Source of the DNA: Nymphaea colorata
Taxonomy: Eukaryota; Streptophyta; Magnoliopsida; Nymphaeales; Nymphaeaceae
Reading direction: 5' to 3'
Assembly: GCF_008831285.2 (NCBI RefSeq)
Contig: NC_045145.1
Coordinates: 18,120,040 to 18,184,039, forward strand
DNA: 64,000 nt
The notes below the pieces were generated by a model. It searched no databases. It saw nothing but the letters and a program-made list of their open reading frames with translations, and was not told the DNA's origin. The stretch's first letter is position 1, and each line of letters opens with the position of its first letter. Both the position numbers and the translations under genes were made by a program. This document shows positions 51,029 through 63,970 of this stretch, piece by piece.

Positions 51029-54000
51029 ACTGCATCAACGAACGATCAGACCTACACGTCAGTGAACACGTTAGAGGGATTAATTCATCAAAATCTCTTC
51101 GCTCAGGTAGGCTTTTCTTGGTTCGGGTGAATTTGACTCGATCCACTTGTTACTAAACAGAGTCAAGATTCGGAGGAGCAACCCGATCTGAAGCTCTTGG
51201 AACAAGTGCCCCGGTCTTTTAAACTTTCAAGTCAAATGAGATGGCTCGCTGTGGTGCTGAAATGACCGAACCAAGCTGCCAGTGGTTTAGGACCCCGAAT
51301 TATTGTTGTTCTCCACCTGAATCGCCCAAGCAATCGAGGCGTCCTTGTTTGACTGGACGGCCAAGTGAGTTCAGCTAAGTATGTCGCCCAACTGAGCCGG
51401 CTATTACTCCGGCGAATCCTTGCCTCACAAGATAGAAAGTTTTCAGGTTCTACAGTCGTATTGTAACAAGTAAGAATCAAGCAGAATGTACAAAGAATCA
51501 CGATTAATTTCCTCACATGGATCTCCCATACCCACGTAGTCTATGATTAATTTACATCAGTTAATAACTAGTTCACGCAATTCCACTTATTCCTTCACAA
51601 AGGTTCTATTATTTTACAATATGATCTTATCGCTTCCCGGTTCATCTAATGGTTTGAAATTATCATTCAGATATTGGTTCTAGTGCTTTCTTTCGCTGCT
51701 TCCATTTGCTGCTTAGAACTTAATTTACCCCGATCAACAATTTTGCTACCATTTGATCAAATCTTAAACCGTCAAACGGGCTTTTTCTGAATAGCCGGAA
51801 AACTATTATGGAATACAAGCAAGGTATTGCGTTTCCGTTTCTTATTATTTCTTCCGGAACATAATCACGACGACATGGTCTAATTTTTGCGTCAGAAGAC
51901 GAAGTCATGGTTCTGTAAGTCATCCATGTCTGGTGTCGCATAACTTCAGTTGGCATCTCTTGCACGGGTCAACCCAATCTTGCCGCACCAGAAAACCATA
52001 TTGAAATTCGAATTCAACAAATTTAATGCCCGTATATGAACCAAGAACACAGTGTGTGTGAAACGGCCTTTATGATCGGTATCTCATACCCATTTTCGGT
52101 CGCGGGGAAGCTGCCGGTGATCCCCATGGGTTGACAAGTTCATCTCTGACTTCCAACAATGGCAGGGGTTTTATTTTTGCACATGAAAGACAGATGTTCA
52201 ACTTTCCGCCCTGTGAAAGGACGTGTTCCTTTCGCTTTCGAGATTTTGGTCGTTCCCCATTTTGCATGAAGCGATTTGTGATGCTCAGGGAAACGGAATT
52301 TAGGTGATGCGATCATGACATGCACACAGGCTTTTCATGATCTTCGTAAACAATATCCCAACCATTACGAGTTGGCCGCAGATATCACGTTCTTCACGTT
52401 CGAATGCGTGCAGCACATGACTACATGTCTTGATTTGGCTCGGCCAACTACGTGAAAAGATGTTCTTTTGGGATACATGAGATTACAGGTCAACTGCACC
52501 TATATGTATAGAGAGCAAGATACGAAGTCAAATTATTTTAACCGGTTCAGAAGAAGATATAAATTTTAAGAGGAAACTACCTCAATTAGGAGGCCATGAA
52601 GCCCGATTCGATCGGCAATATGGATGAGACAGCCTTAGAAGCTCATTAGTGACATAAACTGATGGAGGTTCAATCCGATCCAGCTAATACTATGCTGGTT
52701 AAGCAGACTTCATTCTGACCATATAACACCAAATAGAAAGCTAATCCACTGTATTATCACTATAATCAGTCAAATTTGCACTCAAGTCCAATCATAATCC
52801 AAATCCGATCAAAATAAAAGTAGGCAACTAATGTTCTCATCGTCCCATGCAGCTAACTCGTCGACCATATGAAAATTTTGACAGCAACAACAAACAATGA
52901 CAGACCTTCTTGGCCATCAAAAGATCGACAGAAACCAAAAGGAAAAAAATTTTATGTCGACGTTTGGAGAATCAGAATTAAAGTTTGATATCAAAGATTT
53001 AAACTAAACGATTTCACACGTGGTAGGTAGCACGTGTTGACTTGAGGAAAAAAGACCCTAAAAAACTAACTTGAGTTAGATGGCCGGCCCCCAAAAAGTC
53101 TCCGACTCTCCACCGCAGTTTGCTGCATTCTTTAAACAATGTGCACGGCAGCCCGCGGTTTGAACAGTCCAGATAGTGTTTCATCCATAACTTTCCACGA
53201 TCTTCTAGGAAAGTTGCGAAGGATTCCAAATCCACCTGCCAATTCACCAAACGCCTTTGAATTGAGACGCAAGTTTCTAATGACACGGTAGTACTGCCCC
53301 CATGTTCAAAAGGAAAAGTTTTCCCTAGTTGAACGAAACATCCTAAATGCAGTATGTACTAACTTTTTTCCCGGATGTTAGAAGGATTAAGGAAAGAGTT
53401 TCATGTAGATTGGGAAAATGTTTGGAATTAATTCTATCTAGCATCTGTAATTTTTCCGGTAAGAGAGATTCTAAGCAGAAGTTGGGAGCTGCTGTACTCA
53501 TCAATTCAGAGGCAAAATCATGGTCTAATCGCAATGTTAATTTGCTCCAATGCTGTGAAAAAACCGCTGTTGTCGAATCCGAAGTGAAGCTGCCGATTCA
53601 GGTCGATTATGATTACACTGGTCTACTCGTATCTGATTAAGCAACCATAATAAAATGGATGATCGTCGCAACCAGTGACGTTATATTTGTGTACGTGAAA
53701 TAAGCACACGTATAGGAGATGTTGCATGCTATCGTCGCGAGTAGTTAATAAAATCACAATTCGTGTTGTTTATCGTGTAAGAGAGAGTGAGAGACAGATT
53801 GAGAACAAGTAACGTTAGTTTATATTTCGATGATTTGTTGCACGTTCTAGGAACTTGAGTGTTAGACCGTCAGTTGCTTCCGATTGGAAGGTAAGCGAGA
53901 TGAACTTTTCATTTTTTTATATATAAAATGCGGTTACCCATAAATTTTTTTAATATGGCATGACTTTGATTGATAATGATCTACCAAAAGCAGCACTTTG

Positions 54001-54202
54001 GTTGTTTCGCCAAATACACGATATGGAGGCTGCGACCAGAAGCTGATCCTAGCGTTAAATTTGGCAGTTATGCGTCTAGACGTTGGTTAATTAGCATCAA
54101 AAGCCAAATAGCCCATGCATTCAGATCTAAGATCTGAAGTTTTAGAGTCATCATATTTCTTTTTTTCTTTTAAAGACCCAATTGTTTAGGTCTATACCTT
54201 TA

Positions 54203-54375
54203 GGGTTCATTCGGCAGCAGTAACACATTGTTACGTTACTGTTTCATGAATCTGTCCTAAAAAATTGAAGCAAATTCATAAAACATTTGTTGCTATGTTT
54301 TATGAATATGTTATATGTCCCATTTTTTGAGGCAATTCATGAGGCAGCAACAATCTGGTACTGCTACCGAACATC
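54203..54375. mobile_element. MITE-like element related to 2199-2471
   Basis: The left end GGGTTCATTCGGCAGCAGTA is mirrored by the right end TACTGCTACCGAACATC. The interior has the same CAGTAACA.ATTGTTAC.TTACTG style sequence as the 2.2-kb pair. About 173 bp, non-coding. The ends are approximate. Confidence 0.45.
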
Positions 54376-57316
54376 ACAACTATGTGAGAAAGATCCAAAT
54401 ATGTGATTTCAGGTCGTCACACTTTCAAGAGATGGATCCAAATATGTGAGGTAGATGAAGATATGTTTCTTTAGTTGAGGCAGATCCAGATATGATTATT
54501 AAGTTGAATAGTATAAGATTTCAGACTCCCATTCCTGGTGAAACTTGTTAAACTTGGATCTTGCCGAGGTCCTTTCCTATTTGAGTAAAAATTCAAGCGC
54601 ATTGCTAATCGACTATTCTACAGATAAATGAAAGGACTTGGAGGATACAAATAGGTGGGAAACAAGTTTTTGCTACAATTCTTAATTCAACCAATACCAA
54701 ATCCATGCATGTATTGTTTTTCAAATCCACTAGAATAACAACAATTTGGCAATTGATTAGGACTTAGGAACAGTCAGGACCTGTTCTTGTAAGACCAAGA
54801 ATCCCCATCTTACCAACAATTGATTCTCTCCTAGATCAGAAATGCTGTAGCTGCCAAGACGGTGTATTCATATGGGTCTAAAAAAATATCAAAGAGCGAG
54901 CACATTTTAAAAGGGAGTTATGAATGGTGTCAAAATGAAGACCGTAGATCATGCCCAAATTATTTCTTGTAAAACTTTAAGCAAAGGAGATGTTGTGGAT
55001 ATATAAAACAGGTTAAATATCACCTAGGCGAAGCAAATTTAATTTTATTAGCAAATTTACTTTGATTTGACCTATCATGCAAATCCAGAGCGTTGAAGGA
55101 TTTGATTTTCTGGGGAAGCGCAAGTGAAACAAGGGCCTATGCTGCATCTCCTTTGACGGTTTTCTAAATACTAGGTGTTGCAATGCCCTTTTCAACGTGA
55201 ATACATAATCCTGCTTACCTTATGAATGAATAATTTTCTCGATTTTTTTTTTTTTTTTTTTACCTATGGAGATAGGCTTTTAATGTGGAGACAGATGTTC
55301 TGCCTTATCCGGTGATGTCATTGAATGGTTGTTTTGATCTGATCTCATGCAATTGTCTCCTTCGCATTCTTCTGGAAATTTGTAAAGTACAAAAATAAAA
55401 AAAATTCGACATTCTAATACTTGATTTTTTACGTTCATTTTATTCTTTTGTTTGCCTATTTGAGGTAAAGGCAATGTTTTTATTATAACAGTTCAAGTTT
55501 TTCCTTAATCTTCGCTAGGCCATCCATCCATCTTGAAAGATCCATGGCCAAAATGATTGTAACAGGGCAACTAAGGGTCTCATATCTTCCTACTTGCAAT
55601 AAGCTGAAATAGATGATGATGATATTTGATGTTCATGATGATGATGAATATAATAACGATGGAGATATGGGAAAAAAGGAGCAAATTGTCTTTTATTAAC
55701 AGGCTGAATTAGCTCTAATTGATCAATATGCATCTAGCTATATTGGGTTTTTTCCTTTCCAATCTAAAATTATTATCAACTAATAAAATAGCAAGGGGAC
55801 AATCTAAAAACCAATGTCAAACTTTGTCACTTCAACATGTCGAGCCAATACAATCCATAAGGCTTGATGCACAGTCATATTGATTATATGGAGATAGGAG
55901 CAACGTGAAGTGATAACAAGTCAGGCATTGTATATGATACTTTTGAGGAAAAAAAAGATACTTGCTAGTGGAAATATTAGAATTGAGTGCCAATTATGGA
56001 TACAAATCCTTTATTTTTTGAAGTAAAGAGAGTTTTCTGGGTTTAGTCAACCCCAGATAGTGCCATATCCACTCACTTATCAAGGTAACAAATATTGTCC
56101 GTTTTTAAATTGGTTCACCAACCTTTCAAAGGCAATGTCAATTCAATGCCAAAATTAACTACTAATCTCTTTTCTCATTTGAGTATGAAACTTTAATGAG
56201 GATTTCGATGCACAGGCATATATTGCTCGTTAGAATCCCTATTTATTTCTAGAATAAAGGCCCTCCTCACGTCACTTTTGACAAGATACACAACCCCATC
56301 CAATTCATGAAATAAACTTAGAAACCCCACGAACTGATTTGAAGCACACTTAAACACCCTACAACTAATAACAAAATAATTAAAAATCAATAATTGTAAC
56401 ATGAATTACGCATTACATGAACAACTAACTGCCATCTAAAAGAAGAGGACCTAAGCAAAGGCTATAACATGAATATGAATAAAAATACCAAAATCAACTG
56501 AAATCAATGGCCACATTAACTGTACTTGTTTCATAAATAAATTAGAACATGAAAGTCACCAAGCAAGATCACAAAGTCATAGAAAAAGCAATCGTGACTA
56601 TGTAACTAATTAAGAAAGGTGACAGAAGACCTACAAAACGGCCAGGCATCGTCCGGTAAAGACACCGGCTCGATAGGCAGACCTGAAATTCAGTGGATTT
56701 CGACTTTGCGTAAGCTAAGTTCTTTGGCTTTATTTTTAAAGACTCTAACCTCACACCAATATAAGACTAAAAAGAAAATGAATAAGAAAAGGTCAGACTC
56801 GGCTAAAAACTGCCATAAAATCACGTTTGATAGAAGTGTGTGTTTTCGGCAAATTACACCTGAAACAGTCGTGCTTTGGGACAGAGGTCAATCATACCAC
56901 ACAAGAAGACTCTGAGTAAGTTTTATAGCCACAAAAAAAGCGATCTTTTTTTTTTGAAAAAATGTGAAAAAACTTGCTAAATAACATTGCCGTTTAAAAC
57001 TATAAAAAAATGTGTTTTTTGAAGAACATTATAAGCGAAAAAAACATGGTTTTTTTGTTTTATTCATTTTTTTTCATGCTTTTTTAATGCCAAACAGCTT
57101 TTTTTTCATTTCTAACTTTTATTTGTTGCAAATATTCTTATTTTTTTTATGTTTGCTAATCTTTATTTTTAAAAAATTACTGTATTTTTCTCTCTTTTTT
57201 CAAGCTCACTACGTTATACCCGAGAAAGACTTCACGGTTTAAAACTCAAAAAGCCTTTTGTGATTATGGTTTTAACTTCTGCTATTTTCATTTTTTACTA
57301 CCAAGTATTTAGACCT

Positions 57317-57477
57317 GTGTTTGGATGAAACCTCAAAAAAAAACTTGGTTTTTTAAAAACCAAGTTTTGTGAAAGTTCTTTTTTTAACCGATTCTTGAAA
57401 CCTGGTTTCTATTTTTGGGTCACAACACACAAACCAGGTTTTCGGTTTTCAAAACCTGGCTTTTTTGTTTATATGAC
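57317..57477. mobile_element. MITE-like sequence related to 11984-12169
   Basis: GTGTTTGGATGAAACC followed by AAAACTTGGTTTTTTAAAAA repeats the left end of the element at 11984. AACCAAGTTTTGTGAAAGTT repeats its inner right arm. The right terminus is not a clean mirror of the left, so this copy may be truncated or rearranged. Confidence 0.4.
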
Positions 57478-57739
57478 AAGAATGAATTTTTGAGGGTAGA
57501 GTTTAACGGTTAGTAAGCTTCACTAGTTTGGCCTAAGAAACGGAATGCACGCCTCTAAGAGTATATACTTTTTTCCTGCTAACCAGAAAGGCAATGCCTT
57601 TGCCATTCGGTTCATCTACATGATACCATATTAAGCACAAGCAGTGTTTCAACAGGATGAAACTATTGAAAGAAAGGATTTCTGTATGTTAATCGAAGGT
57701 ACAAATACATGTTCACTGGCTATCCGATGCTATTCTTTG

Positions 57740-58818
57740 GCATCAGTTAGCACTCACCACGGAAGCTTAGATTAACTTAACACCAGGGTTTCTCGAGCAC
57801 CTGCAAGAACTAAACTGCATCTGAGAAAGAATCACAACAAATTTCCGTCATAAGCCTCCAAACAAGCGGCAGAATTACTTCAAAATGGGATCCATTTGTT
57901 TACAGAACTTGCATAAAGCATTCATTGTCACTTCCACCAGTAATGTGCCAATTTTGACCCATGCATGCCCCTGCGTGACCAGCTCTGGCATTCACTTCAC
58001 CCTGAATATGTGGCTGGCATCACTCCATCTGCAGCACAAAGTAATGTTGACATACTGGTTGAGAGTTTCCATGTCTTGTATTTATTTCTTATACTTCTTA
58101 TATAAACCATGAAATGAGGAAAAACAGGACAGGCTAGGAGCATAGAAACTGCAATTTCTGGCTTGCAGAATGATGCAACCCTATGTCATGGTTGTAGAAA
58201 GATTCAAATTGCTATCAAGCATGCCTTTCATGTCGATGAACATGCCCATGAGACAGTAGAAACAGACAGGAGAAGATCTCAAGTAAGTTAGATGATAGCT
58301 CTGGCAAGAAGAAAAAGCAAAATGGATTAAAGTACAGTATGAAGTAGAAAAATATTTCCTAAGACCTGTGATACATCTATAAGATCATTATCCGCAACTA
58401 CCATGCCTATGTTAATGTATATTGAAGATCACCAAGACATGCCGAACGAGAACAACCAAAAAAAAAAATTAGAAGACACCATTTGGCATGCATTGTAGCT
58501 GAATGATCAAATCTTGGCAAGGGAAGTTCCTAAACTGCATAAATGGCGAACACCTTAAAGCAGTGAAACTTTAAAGAAGCATAGATTTACTATTTTGTCA
58601 TGAAGTAAATCCCCATAGATTTACTATTTTGTCATGAAGTAAATCTTATTAACAAAAACTGCTCGTACTTGCGTTGTTTTTACCATGTCCCCACTTCATT
58701 GTTTCCAAATCAAGGACAAGCAGATCGTTTAGAAGTCCCCCAGCTTGAGCTCTCCGTCACCACTAATCATGAATAATCTAGAGCCAAGCGAAGTGACAGG
58801 GTGGTCTCCCCTAGCTTC
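57740..58818 (-). pseudogene. Kelch-type acyl-CoA-binding protein (ACBP4/5-like) pseudogene fragment
   Basis: Three minus-strand remnants line up in order with the kelch part of plant ACBP4/5-type proteins. The exon from 58818 (after TTCTCAG) reads EARGDHPVTSLGSRLFMISG, like the family ARGGHSVTLVGSRL block. The exon at about 57989-57905 reads NARAGHAGACMGQNWHITGG then SDN, like PRAGHAGVTIGENW. The segment from 57800 (after TTCTTGCAG) reads GARETLVLS-stop-SKLPW-stop, like GASETLVLNMSKLAW. A weak HHSAS block near 58175 may be a fourth. In-frame stops, missing kelch exons, no acyl-CoA-binding domain and no coiled coil show decay. Intron positions are kept, so it is not a processed copy. Confidence 0.6.
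58580..58647. repeat. 34-bp tandem duplication
   Basis: CATAGATTTACTATTTTGTC and the following 14 bases occur at 58580 and again at 58614. The two copies are nearly identical. Confidence 0.9.
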
Positions 58819-59141
58819 CTGAGAATCTGAGATTATCATACTTGTGCCAAAAAAATTATTCGAAAATGTTGATATATGAATGTGCAAGTATTTTATTATT
58901 ACTATTATTGGTAAAGTTTAACAGTATCACAAGAACAATAAACAATAAAATGCCAACCAACCGCAAATCCAGAAATGAGCAGGAAACTAGTAACTATCAG
59001 GATTTCAGGTTCTGCATATATAAAGGCGAGACAAAAGTGAATTTTATTTGTCATTGAACTTAAAAGCATAATAAGACGAATACACGAACTTACAGCAATG
59101 GGTATCCACATCAATTGATCGAACCGATCAAAATGGATAGC

Positions 59142-59337
59142 GATGGTGAATTAATAAGTTAATCAAAATGAAGGATCTATATTGGGCATGCAGCAGGAAC
59201 TTGGTTATGGGAAGTGGGAACTGAATGAAGAGTGAAACTGATGGTGAATTAATAAGTTAATCAAAATGAAGGATCTATATTGGGCATGCAGCAGGAACTT
59301 GGTTATGGGAAGTGGGAACTGAATGAAGAGTGAAACT
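59142..59337. repeat. Perfect 98-bp tandem duplication
   Basis: A 98-bp unit beginning GATGGTGAATTAATAAGTTA occurs at 59142-59239 and again at 59240-59337 with no difference that I can find, followed by the first bases of a third. No repeat-family signature and no ORF across the junction. Confidence 0.95.
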
Positions 59338-60018
59338 GATAATTAGTTGAACAATTTCTTAAATCATGGCAAATCAAAGAATTAGTAGATGCCTACTAAA
59401 ATTTCACTTTTCTATTATAAAAGAAGCAAGCCTGTCAATATTGTCTGGAGTTAATGTTTCATATATCCTCCCACAGCTGGAAGTTTATTTCCCCATTTCT
59501 TGTGTAAAGGAGACAACAAATGGAAGCACCAAAGAACGGTACAGGATTAAAATTGACCAAGATTCTCATTTTGGCAGGGAAATATATAGACCCCAACCAG
59601 ATGATGACATGAGGAAGCAGGGAATGGTTCATAAATACGACCATCCATGCCATCTTCCTGACCAAATGCTAGTTCAAATACGACCATCCAGGTAGATCAA
59701 AATTTCTTTCTTCTCGATTAAGATGAGTTGACCTTGAGATATAAAATTAGTTGGTCAACAATGAGACTTTGTGATTTATCAAGAAATAAATATTTTATTT
59801 TAGCTAAAACCATCTTGCAAATCCTATGAGCTACTGATTATGAAAATAGGAGCTTAGGCACATACACGCCTACAGTCAATACAATCATCCATAGTCATCA
59901 TGTAATTACTATGGAGAATTGAAACCTAATTCTGTTCATGGTTAAGAATGTTAAAGAAAACCATAAGAGGGTGTTTGATAAGAAATGAATTGCTCGAAAT
60001 TCAGTGCTTCAGTTAAAA

Positions 60019-60021
<3 letters not shown>

Positions 60022-60052
<31 letters not shown>
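60022..60052. repeat. (AT)n microsatellite
   Basis: About 15 AT units in intergenic DNA. Confidence 0.95.
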
Positions 60053-60056
<4 letters not shown>

Positions 60057-61194
60057 AGTAAAAAAAAGTACTAACGAGGACCTATCTTCTTCATTTCCAG
60101 ATTTTGAGTCAGAAACTTTTGATGAGGTCCATTAATTCAAAAAAAAAAATATTTCAAATAAAACTTGAACCCTTCAAATATATAATAAAATTATTAAAAA
60201 ACACCGTATAAAAATAACTAATTGCGTGAGTGGCACCTTTTGCGTTAAAATGCTGAGGGTCAACCAATATGTAAATGAAGGTATTTTGCGGGACTGCGTA
60301 AGCAACTGCTCACATAATGCCCACATGTGACCCGGCCTCTGCAACAAGATTTTGGATATATTCACACTTTTTAAACAGCAAGCTTGGCTTCATGAAAAAA
60401 AGGAGAGGAAATTGAATTGGACAAAAGAAAGCACATATTTCTAAGAAAGATGCAGCAAATATATATTTCATTTAGCACAAAGAGTCTCAATCAACATGAC
60501 TTTCCCTTTCTTTCTCATACTGATTCAATTTCTGTTTACAAATTTATACAAGCTCCAAATTAACCTCAACACCACAAGTTTCAAGTGAATTAAAATATTG
60601 TTAAAAGGAGACAGTTTCAACTATAGATCAAGTCTCTGAAAATATTTAATGATTCTTTTCATTTGTTATAAACAATGCAGATTCTCACCGCCAGAGGAGG
60701 GCAGAGCCAAGATTTTTTTAAAAAGCTGTACTATAGTCTAAATCTTTTACTGGATCCAACTATATATTTTTCAAAATTTTTAAAGAAGAAAAATAATTTT
60801 ATAACGTATAACTTTATTTTTTTCTATAACCACAGGAGGGGCCACGGCCCCAGCATACAATTTCGTTTTCCATGTCGTGTGTCTGAAGGAAAACACTTGA
60901 TATCGCAAAACCCGGTTCCAGAAGCAACCGGCAGTATTAAATGCTTAATGACTTTGCGTTTCGGAGAATTATAAAGCCTCTTTTCAGATGGGATAGAAAA
61001 TCAAGTCTTATACGTTAAGGAAATTCCCTTTGTTTGCACGTCAATCATATCTAGTATTTACTAGTAACTCTTTGGATCCTTTGGTGTATCATGGCCACAT
61101 CGCATCCCCATTGCAGGTGCCATTTTCCGGCCAAGTACCCGTAGGCAGTCAGGTCCTCTTGGGAGGCTGGGAGCCTGACTCAGTCTCATCTCTC

Positions 61195-61201
<7 letters not shown>

Positions 61202-61254
<53 letters not shown>

Positions 61255-61287
61255 GCATGGGGACCCCCTCTCTCTCTCTCTCTCTGG
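61202..61287. repeat. (AT)n and (CT)n microsatellites
   Basis: About 25 AT units (61202-61251), a GTGCATGGGGACC spacer, then about 10 CT units (61267-61287). They lie directly upstream of the LINE remnant. Confidence 0.95.
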
Positions 61288-61299
61288 TCATGTCTGGAG

Positions 61300-61620
61300 G
61301 CCGTAGCTCATTTCGGCTTGGTGGCGCATTTGGGAGGAGCGCAACAACAGAGTCTTCAGGGACACTTTCTCTTCGCCAGATTCTGTGGCTCGTCTTGTGC
61401 AATGGGATGTCCAGTTTGTCATTCGGTTGAAGCGCCGCTGTCCGTCTGCAGCTGGATGACTGTGCCGCTCCGTCTTTCCTCTTTCTCTTATTTTTCTGTG
61501 CATTGTATTGTATATTTTTTCTTCTTGCTTTTGTTTTTGCGGTTTATTTTTTGCGAATTATTTTTGTACTTATGGGACCTCTTGGTGCTGCCAACAAAGG
61601 TTTCCGGCTAGACAGAGCCC
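61300..61620 (+). mobile_element. LINE-type retrotransposon 3' remnant (end of ORF2 plus 3' UTR)
   Basis: Frame 61322-61459 reads WRIWEERNNRVFRD and later SVARLVQWDVQFVIRLKRRC before a TGA. W-x-I-W-x-E-R-N-x-R-x-F is the usual end of plant non-LTR reverse-transcriptase proteins, after the zf-RVT region. Upstream in the same frame is a stop, so ORF2 is 5' truncated and decayed. The T-rich sequence after the stop would be the 3' UTR. No poly-A tail is seen. Confidence 0.55.
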
Positions 61621-62305
61621 GGCTTTGCCTTGCCATGAGCCAGCCCAATGCTCAGCCTTAATGGTCGATTAACTCTTGGTAGTGACATGACAAAGGACAG
61701 TTCAACTTGCATTGACAAAAACTTAATAGTCAGTTTGCATGGTGCAGAAATCTTGATTTGTAATGTTGAAACTAACTAAAGCGAACTTTGTTTCGACATC
61801 AAAGCCATCAGAGAATTAAAAAGAAGAAAAAAAACGTTTTATCACTTACAACTTCCATGAGATGCACTTTATTCCATTCAGAAAAAAAAAGCTAGACGGC
61901 CACCACTTTTTAGAACACGCAGGGCCAAAGATCACGAATCTGGGCGAGGTTTGAATGTCGAAAGCCATGCCAACCATGAAGATGACGACGAATGGGTCAA
62001 GAAAGTGTGCGTGGTGAATTCCATCCATTAATTCGAAGAAGAATCAAAATCAGGAGGAAACTACAAATTGGGTCTTGATTATTTTAGCAGAATGGCGGGT
62101 CAAAGGTGGCAGTGTGGTCGGCAACTCTGCACAAAGATTCGATCATGGTGGCCGCCAAGGAACGAGTCCAACCTTTTTCTGCTTTCTTTCCACGCACCCT
62201 CCCACCTCTCAATCTCTTCTTTTGGGTCAAAATTGGCCAAGGAGAATTCTTGGCAAATAAAACGGAAAGCGAAACTGAGACAAAGGAAACGTTTGAATAG
62301 CTGAA

Positions 62306-62342
62306 ACTAAATACTCGGACATCAGAATGCCGAGTATTTAGT
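62306..62342. other. Perfect 13-bp inverted repeat (hairpin)
   Basis: ACTAAATACTCGG and its exact reverse complement CCGAGTATTTAGT are separated by 11 bases. No T-run or ORF relation is seen. The role is unknown. Confidence 0.85.
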
Positions 62343-62399
62343 ACCGGACACTTTTTGTTGTGGAATTTTCCTTTCACCTTCCATCAATATCCCAACTTA

Positions 62400-63970
62400 T
62401 TTCATTTTCTATAACTTTTGTTCGAGATATTTTAGTTTCATGTTTGTTTGTTTGTTCATACAACTTAAAAACTAATAAATTTTTTTCCTTTTCTTCAGAA
62501 AACGATAGAAAACCATTTGTGCATGTCAATTGTCATGTTCTTGTTCCATTATATATTCTTGGTAAGGGAAAAGTGCGGTTTGTTGGATCTAAAATATATT
62601 ATGAGAGCAAATTGAGTTTTCATAATGCCAAAACTTGGTCACGTTGATTACGTCCATATGGTTACGTTTTGCATAAGAAAATATATAAATGGAAGCGAAA
62701 CGAGTGCGTGTTCTTGACTTGTAGAAACACCTCGTCAATCCAACCTACAAGGCACGCAATTTTCGAAATTCTATCATTTCAAGAAAAGTATGTCATCTTT
62801 GAGGGCATTATCTGATCCATATTTGAGGGCAAAACAGGAAGCCCGATAATATGACTTTTTGGAGCGGGCCTGCGGATCTGCTGACCAGGTCCAATCGGCC
62901 TCACCGTCGTCACCGCAAACCAGAACAGAAAAGTCAACCGATAAAAAAAAAAAAAAGGAAAATCGATATGATCTCAAAAAAAAAAAAGCATAAATATTTT
63001 GTAATATTGATGCCCTTTCGAAACATTTAAAGTTTATAATCGGTACTTACAAATACTTTTCTTTTAACAAGAAAAAGAAAAAAAAAAAGGACGATTTCCA
63101 AATTATCGTGAGGGACACTCTGGGAATACCGATAATGTTGGGGGACATAACCGGCAAAAGGAAAGTGGATAAGGCTTGGGGGGTTTGTTGGTTGAACGAA
63201 CAAAAGCGAGGAGTCTTCGTCAACGTGACCATCTTCATGTGCCACGTGTCAACCATCTGGAAGCTTCTCAACTCCTTCCGTGGACGCGATCTCGTACACG
63301 AACCAACGGCTCCCGGGAATCCTTAACCCCCACAAGGACCCGGATGCCCCCGCTCCCCACCACACCGACCATGAACTTGGCCGAATTATCATAATTGCCA
63401 TGCCCCATCCAATGCCCAGCCGCATGGCACCCTATAGCATGGGAATAACACATTACTTTCGTCTGGTATCTTCTCTTCGACGCCAAAGAAACGTTTATGG
63501 TGTGGAATCTTGACAATCTCAAATGTGCGAACAAATGGGAATAACTTTTATATTTGAAAATTTTATATGATGTGTGTTTATATTTGAGCTGATTTAGTAA
63601 CTCATTTTGTAGTTGGTAACCATTTTGACACGTATTGCGAACCAAAATCGAAACCAGTTTGCTGTTCAACTTTCGACCAGATCATGGCGAATGGAGAAAC
63701 TATTGAGCCTCTCAAACGTGCAAGGCTGGACTCGAGCTCCAGCACGGCACCAAGAAAGCGGTGGTGGTTTGGAGATAAGCTCGACGTCTAAGGGCAGTTG
63801 TGGAGACAGTGGTTGATCTTCAACAACCCAACGGCTCCACGACATCGGCCTGTGGGTGTAGAGCGAGAGAAGAGGCGTTCCCCAACACACCTTCCTTCCG
63901 CTTGCCGCCAACGCGATGTTCACAACAAACTCGTGCCCCCACCCTCTGTTCGACCGAGACTGCAACCCCA
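62400..63970. other. Probable upstream region of a plus-strand gene beyond the window
   Basis: There is no supported gene. The stretch from 63.1 kb becomes GC-richer and carries CCACGTGTC (63242-63250, ABRE/G-box-like) before the TATA box at 63971. ORFs here (63268-63669 and 63666-63971, minus) lack family signals. Confidence 0.35.

Larger units (their letters stand above)
50802..57739. other. Gene-poor region upstream of the Nudix gene
   Basis: The first few hundred bases are the Nudix leader and promoter, with GA-rich tracts (50840-50865) and an (AT)n run at 50997-51026. Further on there is a MITE-like element at 54203, a poly-T run at 55242-55260, an exon-like 58-nt segment at 56628-56685 (minus) and a MITE-like sequence at 57317. 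ORFs at 51232-51516, 53014-53286 and 53347-53640 have no recognisable family signature. Confidence 0.5.

Noticed and set aside
59366..59695. 109-codon plus-strand ORF beginning ATGGCAAATC
   Set aside because: Begins with an ATG, but no recognisable domain, AT-rich, with an equally open frame on the other strand.
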